Positions 12,121 to 22,890 of a stretch of DNA of 64,000 nucleotides are shown piece by piece. The number at the start of each line of letters is the position of its first letter. Positions within the stretch are counted from its first letter, which is position 1. The notes under the pieces were generated by a model. The model saw nothing but the letters and a program-made list of their open reading frames with translations, was not told the origin of the DNA and did no database searches. The stretch comes from Prosapia bicincta (Eukaryota > Arthropoda > Insecta > Hemiptera > Cercopidae), in assembly GCA_036971475.1 (NCBI GenBank), contig JBAIZL010000008.1:8081501-8145500 (forward strand). Reading direction: 5' to 3'. Position numbers and translations under genes: made by a program.

Positions 12121-12560
12121 TTTACAACTTTTTTTAAAAAAATGTTTTAACTTGCCTATAGTAGCACTTACTTTTTTTGTGTTGAGGACGGCCGTTTCGG
12201 GAGATGTGTCCCTTTGTCAACTCAGACCGTAACTGATCTCAAGGTTTACGTAGGTTAGGGTGGGGGTGGGATATTTTGGTGGTGTGGGTGTATTTTGTGT
12301 GTATTAGGAGTTATGATGTCAAAAAGTGCGTGTGAGTTGTAATGTAATTGTGTATTGAGTATGTGTGTAGGGTGTAGTTTGAAGTGCCTATATATTTCGT
12401 ATTGTTCGGTTGTGTAGCGTTGGTTATTTCTGTGTTGTTTATGAAGAATTACGGTCTGAGTTGACAAAGGGACACATCTCCCGAAACGGCCGTCCTCAAC
12501 ACAAAAAAAGTAAGTGCTACTATAGGCAAGTTAAAACATTTTTTTAAAAAAAGTTGTAAG
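12121..12560 (-). mobile_element. 5'-truncated Penelope-like element with inverted end repeats
   Basis: Two ~110-bp arms (12,121-12,232 and 12,450-12,557) are near-perfect inverted repeats containing gaggacggccgtttcggg and its complement. Between them, the - strand encodes EQYEIYRHFKLHPTHILN and SHALFDIITP, matching the extreme C-terminus that follows the GIY-YIG domain in Penelope-like ORFs. The arms would be the terminal repeats, with the 5' one inverted as is common for this class. Each arm carries a hammerhead-like module (see the separate entry). Confidence 0.6.
12178..12226 (-). ncRNA. Hammerhead-like module, altered core (PLE end)
   Basis: In the - sense: box TTGACAA, a stem II of GGGA/TCCC, then GAAA, a minimal stem III formed by the palindrome CGGCCG, then TC, with TGAG/CTCA as stem I. 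The mirror-image copy is on the + strand at about 12,455-12,503. Relative to the canonical CUGANGA box, C3 and G8 are U and A, a change that keeps the pair. Self-cleavage is unproven. Confidence 0.4.
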
Positions 12561-12949
12561 TGATTACTAGTAGCTCACGCGAAGATGGAATCAACAAAAG
12601 TTAACTTATCATATTTTCCACAAAAACAAAGTTGATATTCGTGTTCTACACATTAAAACAATTTTAACACAAAACAAAAAAAAAACAACTTCATTAAGAT
12701 TACATTTTGACCAATTATTAGAGTCCTGTACACTTCATTAGTGTTCTGAATTTATATATTTAATATATACAGGATACCAGATGTGTTACATTATATTTGT
12801 TAAGAATGTATTATTCAATTTAAAAAATGGTGGGCTACTGGTTACTTGAAAAAAAAAACAAGGTTGACAAGCAAACAAAAACCCAATAATTTAAGACCTT
12901 CTAGCAACACAAATGTTAAGATTTATTTGATCAGTTTTTGTTTCTTTCA

Positions 12950-13391
12950 TCAAATCTATTTAAATCAGATTTTTATTTGTATTGTATTGGTAAATATGGT
13001 ATTTATTTCCTGTTCAACGTGATCGATTTTCGCAAAACAAAATTATATCGGGCGATGCCAAAAGTCAATCGGAATATAAACCAAATTATAAAAACTTATG
13101 TCCCAAAAATTAAAAATTTTGGAAATAGAAATTTCGCCTCCCCTTCATGCCCCACCTAAAATGTTACTATACTAATTCAACCCTTTTTCTGACGTAACTC
13201 GCAAAATGCCTTAAAATGTAATTAAACTTGCTGTCCACTCCCAAAATATATCAAATTTGGAAAAAAAATCAACTTCAACACTTCAATTTGATACTGTTTT
13301 ACATGGTAAGTTCTATCGTTCTTAGGCCAAAGTTAGAAATAGAAGTTGTGTAGTTATGCAATATTTTTTGTTTTGTGCATTGAATGGTGTC
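12950..13391 (+). repeat. Part of a ~0.9-kb repeat unit (first copy)
   Basis: This stretch is homologous to 16,880-17,300: both contain the landmark ctcgcaaaatgcct followed by aatgtaattaaacttgctg. It is continuous with 16,362 onward once the inserted LINE is removed. Its identity is unknown and no coding signal is seen. Confidence 0.7.
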
Positions 13392-16361
13392 CCTCTCCTA
13401 TGGGCTGCATGACCTTGACGTGGTGGAGTGGCTTAATCCGCGCATGGGGGACGGGTGGAGCAGAGCTGTACATATGTAGCTCCCTATAAACGGAAGCAAA
13501 TAACAAACTGGAAAATAGTGAGGCTTAAATCAGGACTGCAATTTCCATGTCGTTTGAGGAAAATTGTCCTCTCTCGCGGATAAACACTGGGTGTGGTAAG
13601 CTTAGGTGGAACAGCGAGTTAGAGGCAAGACGGAACGAGACTAGAAGGCTCTTTAATAAAGCAAAGAAGAAGAAAACGGCGGAGACCTGGCAGGCATATA
13701 AAGACAGCCAGGGTCTCTATAAAAATCTTATAAAAGAGGTTAAACGTGCTTCTTGGGAAAAATGGTGCTCAGAGACAAGCACACTGAGTGACACTGCTAG
13801 ACTGTTTAAGGTGTTAGCAGGTGGACCGAGGGAAGTGCTTAAGTTTGTCAAGAAGACTGATTGTAGCTTTACTGACACCTCGGAGGAAACCCTGCGTCTG
13901 CTTATGAGGAACAGTTTTCCCGATATTAGACCGATAGGGGTCAGTGCTCAAAACCTCCGCCATACTGTGCTGAGGGTGGACTGGAATATTAATGGGTAGG
14001 TGATCTCAGTGCAAAAGGTGAGAGAGGCGATTCTGTCTTTTGAGCCTTTTAAAGCGCCTGTATTAGATAATATTACTCCAGCATTACTACAAAATTGTTT
14101 GGAGGAAATAATAGGGCCACTAACAGGATTATTCAGGGGCTGTGTTGCCTTAGGTTACACGCCCGGACAGTGGCTCAAAACGAAAGTTATCTTTATCCCC
14201 AAATTGGGGAGGAAATGTTACACAGAGGTATCAGACCTATCAGCCTTACATCTTTCTTGTTAAACACACTGGAAAGGCTGGTGGACCACTATTTGAAGGA
14301 GGGGCCTCTGAAGCAGTATCCGTTTCATCAGGACTAACACGCCTACCGAACTGGTAGGTAAGTGGAGACTGCGCTTTCGTCGGTTGTGGACTTTATTGAG
14401 AGTCAGATCAACAACGGGGATGTTTTGGGGCTTTTCTTGATGTGGAAGGGGCTTTTAATAATACCTCTAGACTGGACATCAAGAGAGCATCTATGGATCA
14501 CGGGATTTCTGATGAAATTATAAATTGGATTATGAGTTCCTTGGAAAACCGTAAAAGTACTGCATCCTGGATGGGATGCACGATAAATAGGATGGTCTCG
14601 GAGGGCTGCCCGCAGGGTGGAGTGTTATCCTCTCTGCTGTGGAGCCTTGTCGTGGACGGTCTACTAAGGACGCTTAGTGGAATGGGTGTCCAGATGGTAG
14701 GATATGCGGATGATATAGCTATCCTTGTTAGGGGACCATTTGAAGAGGTCCTTAAAGACCTGCTTGAAGAGGCACTCAAGGTAAGAGAAGCATGGTGCAG
14801 GGAGAATTCACTATACATTCAAGGAGAGAAATCTGTGGCACTCATCTTCACTCGGCGATATAAAACTAAATCGCTGGAGATGATGGAAATTGGTAATACC
14901 AAAATAAGCTACATTGAGAGAGCTAAATATCTGGGAGTTTTTCTGGATAGGAAGCAACTCTGCCGTGAGCACTTGGAGGATAAGTGCAAAAAAGCCATAG
15001 CTACATTCTGGCAATGCAGAGGAGTAATAGGCACATGGGGTTTGGGTTCACGTCAGATGAATTGGATTTATTCCGCCATTGTGGTGCCGAGGTTAGTCTT
15101 TGCCTCAATCGTCTAGTGGGACAGGGCACAGGAAGAAACAAGTAAAAGAGTGCTGTACCGCGCGCAGGGGCTCTTCCTTAGAGGCACAACAGCTACAAGA
15201 AGAAGCACACCATGTGCAGCCATGAGGGTTATGTTGAGTTTTCCATCCTTGAGTCTTCAAATTAGGATGGAGGCAATGAAAACTGCATACCGGCTAAGTT
15301 GTACCGGGCAGTGGAAGACAAGTAGCAAACGTCATAAACAGCTATTTGGGGATTCACTGAAGGAGCTCTGGATAGAAACTCAGGATAAGATACTGTTTCT
15401 TAAAAGGAAAAAGGAAATTACAAAATCCATATTCCTGCAAGAGTGCAGGCCCAAACATGGTAAAATCTGGTTCAACGATGGGTCCAAGATGAAGGAAAGA
15501 GTAGGAGCAGGATTTAGTAGACCAAGACAGATTTTGTCATCGCCTGGAGGACTACAACTCTGTCTTCCAGGGGGAGGTGCTCGCGATCAAACTATATGCT
15601 GAGGAAATAATAGGGTCTGGCAGGAGGGGCAAGACCATCTGGATTGGCTTGGACAGTCAGGCAGCTCTGAAGGCTTTAGGTAAGGCTAGTACCAGCTCTA
15701 GGCTGGTGGCTGAGACTATAGCTTCTCTAGCAGAGCTGAGTAAGTATAATTCGCTCAACCTAACCTGGATTCCAGGACATTCTGGCTGGATAGGGAATGA
15801 GAGAACTGACGCCTTAGCAAAACAAGGATGTATAACTCAAGGACTGGTGCTGAGGGCAGTGGGCATGCCACCTCAGGAGGGGCGCAAGAGGATCACGGCA
15901 CATATAAACAGGTTGTGCAGAGAAGAATGTAATGCAACCTTGGAGTGTAACAAATCCAAGGTACTGTGTGGTTACTCAGGAGATTTGTGGGGCAAAGAAC
16001 TACTCTCCTTAAGTAGACATCAACTCAGAGTTACTGTAGAGCTGGTTACAGGCCATGGGAATCTGAGGGGGTTCCAATACAAAATTGGAAAATCTAGGTC
16101 CCCTGTGTGCAAGAGATGCGACGAGGACCAAGAGGAAAGCCCAATCCCCGTACTCTGTGAGTGCCCTGCTTTGGGAGAAAGTAGTTTGGCTGGCAGGTAT
16201 GTACACCAGAGGATATCAGAAGATTTAGCATCAGGTGGGTACTTGATTTCTGCAGAGAGGTAAGTATCCACTAAGCTAGTCCTGTGGTATGGATGGGAAA
16301 AGAGTACAAAGGCTGCAGCTAAGTGCTCTACACCGATAAGGTCCCTCCGAATAATAAATTT
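13392..16361 (+). mobile_element. Second LOA-type LINE copy, internally deleted
   Basis: A 9-bp target duplication aatggtgtc (13,383-13,391 and 16,362-16,370) brackets this copy. It begins with about 110 bp of leader (ctgcatgaccttgacgtggt...) not present in copy 1, likely the real 5' end. At about 13,503 it joins sequence equivalent to copy 1 position 8171, so ORF1 and most of the endonuclease are deleted. The remaining ORF2 is broken: CAG to TAG at 13,997, a 7-nt deletion near 14,230, CAA to TAA near 14,335, TGG to TAG near 15,114, and further shifts near 15,420 and 15,570. RT motif C (GYADDIAILVRG) and the RNase H segments remain recognisable. The C-terminus keeps the codon that is a stop in copy 1, but lacks about 10 bp near 16,180. 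Confidence 0.85.
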
Positions 16362-17735
16362 AATGGTGTCAGTGAATAGTGTATTTCCCCCTTTAAAGTA
16401 ATTTTCCATCTTACTATCGCAAAAAAATAAGATGTGTGCGAGTTTTATAACTTTATAAACTTTGTGTTCCTGGTGAAACGTGATGCATTGTTACAGTTGA
16501 TTTTATTTCAAAATTTGTAATTCTTTGTGAGTAAACAGCAAATTTTAACTACATTTCGAGGGAGTTACTATGTCACAAAAGTGTATATCCCCTACATGTA
16601 CGGAATAGAGTGAGGAATGCTATTTTCCATAATTTTTAATTTTTAGGGCATCAGCGTAAGTTTTATAATTTTTTCATATTGCTGATGACTTTTTGCATCA
16701 TTTGGTATATTTTATTATTGCTAAATTCGATTACGTGGGAACAGAAAATAAATACTCTAGTAGCTATATGGTACTTTTATGACTTATAAAACAGTGGTCT
16801 GTTTTATAAACAAATACTGAGTTTATTAAGTTTCACATATGTTTGTAAACTTGAGTTATTTTAATTTTTTTCAAGCTTTAACCAAAAGTAACAATTTTTG
16901 GTATATATTTCCCATACAGACATGTTCGATTTTAGTAAAAAAATGTATACCAGTCGATGGACAAAGTCATTAGGAATATGAACAAAATTATATATGCTTT
17001 TGCTCACGCCCCAAAAGTTCAAAATTTTAGATAATACCAGTTCCTTCTCCTCTCCACAGAACGTTACAAATTCAACATTTTGGCTAAATTTTGTTTAATG
17101 AAGTAACTCGCAAAATGCCTCGAAATGTAATTAAACTTGCTGAGGACAACCAAAAAATTACAGATCTGAAAATAATCAACTTCACCCACATCAATTCAAC
17201 ATGCTTTGTGCGGTGTAAATTTTATCATTTTTGGCGATAGAAGTAAAAGTTGTGTAAATATTAAATGCAATCTTTTTTTTTAATGGAATAGGGTCGGTTA
17301 ATTGTTTGTTTTGTCCTTTCAAGTCATTATTTGTTATTAACACAAAAAAATAAGATGTTGGTGTTAGAGTGTTTTATAATTTTATAAGGGTTGTGTGCCA
17401 GGAGAAACATGGCGCCATTATGCTAATAGAGCTTTGTTAAAGTTGTTTTGTGAAATTTGTAATTTTTGGGAGTCAACAGTAAATGTAATTACATTTCGAG
17501 CGACTTTGTGAGTTAATACATCAAAAAAATAAAGCCAACACATTAAATTAGTAACGTTTCACTTGTTGGGGAAAGAGATATTTATATTTTCCAAAATTTA
17601 AAATTTTTGGGGCGTTAGCGAATTTTTATAACTTTTTAAAAATCTCTGATGACTTTCTGCGTCACCCAGTATAATTTTTTTGCTAAAATCAAACAAGTGG
17701 AAACGGGAAATAAATACCTAATTTTTTGATACGTT
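16362..17735 (+). repeat. ~0.9-kb repeat units (second and partial third)
   Basis: 16,362-16,760 matches about 17,290-17,715 (landmarks aaaaaaataagatg, ctacatttcgag/attacatttcgag, tgatgactttttgcatca/tgatgactttctgcgtca). 16,880-17,290 matches 12,950-13,391. Together they give a tandem unit of roughly 930 bp, diverged between copies. The family is unidentified. Confidence 0.7.
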
Positions 17736-19060
17736 GTATTTACATAAAATTTATGAATCTGAAAATATAAAACATCTATATTTAATCTTAATACAGTTTT
17801 TAACATTTCAAAATAACTAATAAAAGAAGGGAAACATTCTGCCACTATTGAGGTTAAACATCTACTCCACTAAAAATACAAAATTCGTGAAATATGGATA
17901 AAATGAGTTTTTTAGCATTCAAAATTATATCTGTATCAAGCAGAGAACGCTAATTCATTTTTAGTAGAACTACTATAAAAATGTATTCAAATTATTATTT
18001 ACACTTACCTTTTGCCGGTTACAGCTAAACAAATCTAATTTCCTTAAAAATCTGACCTATACGACAGACCACTTTAATGTGCGGAAAAAACAAATATAGA
18101 AACAGTTAAATTTTTATAGTAATATGCATAATTAAACCAGTGATAAGGTACGAATCTTTTCACCATTACTGTAAGGTTAACAGTAAGTGGGGAATTACAG
18201 CATGATCAAATAAACAATTGCTTCTAAACCACGTAAAGACATTTCAGTGCCTCATAAATCGAATTATTTTCCGGCATGTTCTGTGTTATATGGATAAAAA
18301 CATCCATCGATTTAATTATAAAATTCCAAATCTATAATGGCATGAATTTTTAATGTTCATTATTAAAATAATTCTATATATAATGGTGAAATGGATTTTT
18401 AATAATAGATCATTCAGTTTGTTTAATATTTCGGTATAGCTATCTGAACTTTGAACGATTAATTATTACAGTCACCGTGTGCTTTGTATTAATCAAAAAA
18501 GTAAATAAACATAGCATAAAGAAAGCACAATGAAACCAGCTTTTTGAAAATTTTATAAATAAAGTATCATGAAATTGCACTGTATAAAATAACCTAGACA
18601 AACTGACAACACTTATGCGAATATTAACTATATAGTTTATATTGAAATGTTTTTGAACTATATAAGTGGTATTGTCTTTAGTTGTAATTTTAAATTTCGT
18701 ATAGAGGAACTTGTTATTTTACAATAATTTCAAAATGAGTTTTTACTAATTTCGTTGTATTTCTATGGACATAAGGAACCACAATATGTAACTCGGAGAT
18801 GAAATCTTGTTCTCCGTGACTGAAAAAGGCCATAACCTACTTGTTATATTTTACTTTGACGATTTTCATCCAGGACTATCATTGAAGGTCAGTAAAAATT
18901 TTGTTCATAAAAAAAAATAATGTCAAGATGCCTTTTAAATCTGCCTGAGAGTCATAAAATTACCTGATTAATTGGACAATATTGTTAGCTTTACGGATTG
19001 TTTTCATTTACTAAGAGAGATAATCTTCTAATATAGAACAAGTCTTGAATTTTGTTCTCC
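17736..19060. other. Gene-less AT-rich stretch
   Basis: Nothing coding or repetitive could be recognised here. Confidence 0.4.
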
Positions 19061-19063
19061 ATT

Positions 19064-19200
19064 ACGTTCGGTTGATCTTAATCAATTTAACATTAGTTTA
19101 TGACTATCCGAACTTTAAATTTTGTAAAAACTTACTTAGACAGAAGGTTTTCGATCGCTATGTTGCGATTTCATCAGTGTCTTCTGCTTGGAGTTGTTAG
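19064..19200 (-). mobile_element. Solo Penelope-like terminal repeat
   Basis: This segment is clearly related to 47,372-47,525, which lies just upstream of an old Penelope-like ORF: both contain attacgttcgg, ccgaac and gtgtcttctgcttgg in the same order and orientation. No ORF follows, so it is a solo terminal repeat or a severely truncated insertion. It carries a canonical hammerhead motif. Confidence 0.65.
19138..19182 (-). ncRNA. Hammerhead ribozyme motif (type I, minimal stem III)
   Basis: On the - strand: AGACA, then the exact box CTGATGA, a hairpin ATCGC-AACATA-GCGAT (stem II), GAAA, a two-base-pair stem III (AA-CC-TT), C at the cleavage position, and TGTCT pairing with the initial AGACA as stem I. 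All conserved core nucleotides are present; the only flaw is an A-C mismatch at the first stem II pair. The predicted cleavage is after position 19,143. Short stem III hammerheads are known from Penelope-like terminal repeats, where they may act as dimers. Confidence 0.7.
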
Positions 19201-21320
19201 GTTAAGCAGTGACGGTTAACCTTTAAAACATGGCGTTAGGACTTCTTCCAGCTTTCGATTAAATTTTAATACCCATTCTTAAGCGGAATCAATATCAGTA
19301 ACGGCTGCAGCTAACTCTTTTCCTAAACATACATCTCACCAATAGATTTTAATGTCAACTTAGTATACATTTTTTAATGATTTTTTTGTCTCTGTTATCT
19401 TAGACAGGTTTGGTAATTAATTCTTCCAACTCTAATACCCTCAAATCTTGGTTTAAACTTTTTAAAAGATTGTCGACATCTTCACTGTTAATGTTTTGAA
19501 ATCCTTCATCATTAATTCCATGTACATATTAGCGGAATATCCTGTAATTTTGATAACTGCGAAGGTGTACTGTATCAGAATCATACTTCAATAATCTGCA
19601 TCTTGACTATTTTATTTCTATTAATTTTCCTAAAGTTGTGCTATATGAATAATTTTAGACATTTTATGATGCTATATAGAGTATATAGCCTATATACGAA
19701 GAGAAAATTCGGGTCCTAATAATGAGTGTTCATAATTATCCTAAAACTACCAAATTAGTTGTTGAATGCAAATGAGTAATAGTCTATCGTAATAAAATCC
19801 GTACATGTAAGAAATAACAGAGATAATATGTAATATTAGTTTGAGTACCGGCTGGGAACATCTTGCCCTGAGCTGTATATGAAGTGAGAACTATAGAGGA
19901 GGCTAAGATTACTGCGGGGTTACTCCGCTGTCAAAGATTTAGTGCTGCTACTATTCCCTTCTGCCTCAATGTTTACTCGACCTATTAGTAGTTGCATATA
20001 TATAAATAATATTTTAATTTAAATTACTGAATCCCTGGTTAGTAAAGTAGTTTGAATATAAGCTTATAACCTGTAATTTTGCCATAACTAATAACAAGGG
20101 TTGAATATTTTAAAACTAATAGGACTACGTCCAATTCAAGTACCTAAACCATCTTTTATCTTAATTATCCCATTAGTTAACCCGTGGTTGAATAACAAAC
20201 ACCCATACTTTAAAATTGTAATACTCTGATGTTAAAGTGTTTTAAAGAAATTGCTTTACCAAATTTACTTTCTTTTAAATTTATGTAACTTTAAAGTTAG
20301 TGCAATTGTCTAGCTTTGGTTGAAGTTACTCTTAAAACATTTGTTGCAGCATTTTAAAATTTGTTTCCTCAACATTGAATACAGTTTATAATCTGTACAA
20401 AATTGTCCTTATTTATTTAGCTAGTTTTTCTATCATCAACCAGTAGCAGCCACTTTGTTTTTACCCAATCTGTTGTTTTTATTAATTGCATACATTTATG
20501 CTTCTGCTCCCCTTATGTTTGTCATACAATATTCAATCAAAAACCAAATTTTTGAGAATAGAACGCTTACTCTTTCTGTCGCTCATATTTAGTATGATAA
20601 CAACAAAGACGTCTTCTTAGCCACATTTTTATAGGAAATATATTATAAGACGTGTTTAACCTTTAGAAATCATATAACACCATATCTTCACAAGCCAGAT
20701 TTTAAGCAAATGGGTTTAATGTAATATCATATTTACAAGTTTCAACATCTTTATCCTACTGACGTTAAAATCTCAAGCATGCTGGATATTGTAGGCATGG
20801 TATTAACTGATATCTTCACTGCATTTATTATATTCAACTACTTTTTATATAAAACATTTCAGTGTATTGTACAGAGGTAGTTTCAGCTTAGCTACCACTT
20901 GACAGATTGATAGATATTCTGCATTGACCTAGGTAAAAAAACATTGTCTGTCGTCACTTAGGTTGCGTCAATTATCCTTGCGGCCCTCGTGAAGGTGCTT
21001 CAGTAGATGAAATATGAAATGCTATAAGTGATGTTGTCTACATCTGTTAGAAGTTTGCTAAACTTTGTAAACACTTTTCTAAAATATTCGTAAAAAATCT
21101 AATATGTAATAATGTTCTCCTTACCTATTAAAAAAAAACCTTTGGGGCATCAGCGGAAATGTTTTCAGAACGGTCTTTGCCTAATCTCCATCCACCCCCC
21201 ACCTAATAGTGTCGCCCCAGGCCCAAGTGCCAGCTTACATGTCAACAGCTATTATTAGTATTTATAGATATGCGTAAAAGTTTTACCTGTAATGTTAACA
21301 CATGTTTTTATTATTATCGC
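19201..21320. other. Region upstream of the DAPIT gene
   Basis: It should contain the promoter and a 5' untranslated exon of DAPIT, because a splice acceptor precedes the start codon at 21,321. No upstream exon could be identified by eye, and no TATA-type or other promoter element is evident. Confidence 0.3.
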
Positions 21321-21328
21321 AGGTAAAA

Positions 21329-21409
21329 ATGGCTGAAGAAGCAAGTGATGCTAAATTTACAGGATTAAGCAAATATTTCAATGGCGTAACAAACACTGGA
21401 AGAGCAAAC
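21329..21409 (+). CDS. DAPIT: DAPIT, ATP synthase membrane subunit k, coding exon 1
   Basis: First coding exon of a 51-residue mitochondrial inner-membrane protein, subunit k (DAPIT/USMG5/ATP5MK) of F1Fo-ATP synthase, which helps maintain the enzyme and its dimers. It encodes 27 residues starting MAEEASDAKFTGLSKYF and ending TNTGRAN. An acceptor (ttattatcgcag) six bases upstream of the ATG shows that a non-coding exon precedes it. The donor is AAC|GTAAGT in phase 0. The F-T-G-(I/L)-x-K-Y-F-N and T-x-T-G-R motifs are diagnostic of the family. It joins exon 2 at 24,420. Confidence 0.93.
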
Positions 21410-21605
21410 GTAAGTCCCTCGATTTGTTAAGTTTTTGTAAACGGGATGTATTTTTAAAGCAGTATATAGCTTCTTATGGACTGACTACATTAGTTTAAAT
21501 TATTTCAGTATATTCATAATAGCGTGTAATTTTGTTATTTTTGAACTTAATAAAATAACAACAAAATAAGTTGCTTGTTGTAATCATCTTGAATTCACTA
21601 ATTAT

Positions 21606-22335
21606 ATTATAATAATTATTGCATAACTGAGTGAATACTTTTAAACTTACATACTGACACATTTCGAAATAATCATTTCATTAACGAAGCCGGTTCTCTA
21701 CTTCCTCCGTTCGCTCAAGGTTGTTGGATGTATGATTTATGAGGGTGGAGAGCGGGGGTTTGGTTTTAATGGGTTGTTTACTATATAACGGAATAAGGTG
21801 TTAGATTCGAAATGTGTGTGGTTGTTTAAGATAGTTGTTTTTGTGTTATGAAATGTTTAAATATTTCAAATTTGTCCGTAGTAGTTAGTTTTTTTTTACA
21901 ATGTTTTAATATGTGGAGAATATTTAACACATCAATGACATAGAAAACATAAATCCAAAATCCAGCTACACAACACATATACAAAACACCCAACCCACAT
22001 ATACAAACATCCATACTAATTTAAATATTCTCCACATATTAAACTATAGTGAAAAACTAACCACCATAGAAAAATTTGAAACATCACACAAAACAAAAAC
22101 AACATATCTTAAACGACCACACACACTTTACTCTGAATCTAACACCTTATTTCATTATATAGTAAATAACCCGCTTAACACAAAACTTCTCCGCCCTCAT
22201 AAATCATATGTCCAGCAACCTTGAGATTGCCAGCAGTAGTGGGTTGGCTTTGTCAATGAAATGATTGCCTCGAAATGCATTAGCAAATAAGTTCAAAGTA
22301 TTCACCCAGTTATGCAATAATTACTTTTAATAAAA
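21606..22335. mobile_element. Foldback element, Penelope-like, in the DAPIT intron
   Basis: Arms of about 300 bp form an inverted repeat: the outer edge taattattgcataactgagtgaat is mirrored by acccagttatgcaataatta at 22,308-22,327, and the inner edge aatatgtggagaatattta by taaatattctccacatatt. The loop is about 95 bp. Both arms encode a short peptide of the type LTTIEKFE...LFHYIVNNPLN, reminiscent of Penelope-like C-termini. The outer parts contain a hairpin followed by cgaaatg and tc, as in the other PLE ends here. A related copy is at 57,212-57,795. Confidence 0.55.
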
Positions 22336-22559
22336 CATAATGTTTTTCATCACACTAAATTATCTGTTTCAATGTCAAGGCTGGTCATGGGCAAGCATTG
22401 TTCAACATGTTTTGTTTGTTCATTTAATATGTTTTTATTCTGTGCTTTTGTAAATTTCATGTTGCTCTACCATATCTAGGGCCCCTTTTTTGTTAATGTG
22501 GAGAATTTTTAGATTGTATGATGTCTATGATTAAACTCCAAGCACAAGTATATTCAAAC

Positions 22560-22890
22560 TAAAATATACAGATTGTTATAAACAAAATAGCTACAGCTTT
22601 CAACAAAGATTCAGAGAACAAATACACTCTACTGAATATGACTTTGACTCATCTGTTAACCATATAATAGAAACAGGTCACACCTACGCAGATTTCAATC
22701 ATAACTCAATAATTCGTTCGTCACACCCTCAAGAAAGTCTACTTTTAACACTCTAGAGCAATATGAAATTGAGAAACATAACAAAACACAAAATAAAAAA
22801 ACTTCCTAAGCTTTAATCATATACCTTTGATAAAAATCGCTTTGTTTAATCGAAACATTGTCTCAATAAGTTTTTCATAAATTTACTTGT
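22560..22890 (+). pseudogene. Penelope-like GIY-YIG C-terminal fragment
   Basis: In shifting + frames the sequence reads YSFQQRFREQIHSTEYDFD, IIETGHTYADFNH, then LEQYEIEKHNKTQ. This corresponds to the part of the GIY-YIG nuclease domain after the catalytic arginine and the C-terminal tail of a Penelope-like ORF. The GIY and YIG motifs themselves are missing or decayed. The sequence beyond 22,800 resembles other PLE ends in the window (a cgaaac motif at 22,849 followed by attgtctc). Confidence 0.5.

Noticed and set aside
16680..17660. ctgatga occurrences at 16,682 and 17,648
   Set aside because: No GAAA box or stem II follows; they are matching positions of the 0.9-kb repeat.
22800..22890. 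Hammerhead candidate after the PLE fragment (TTGATAA ... cgaaac ... tctc)
   Set aside because: Stem II does not pair convincingly and stem I overlaps the box, so it was not listed as a ribozyme.
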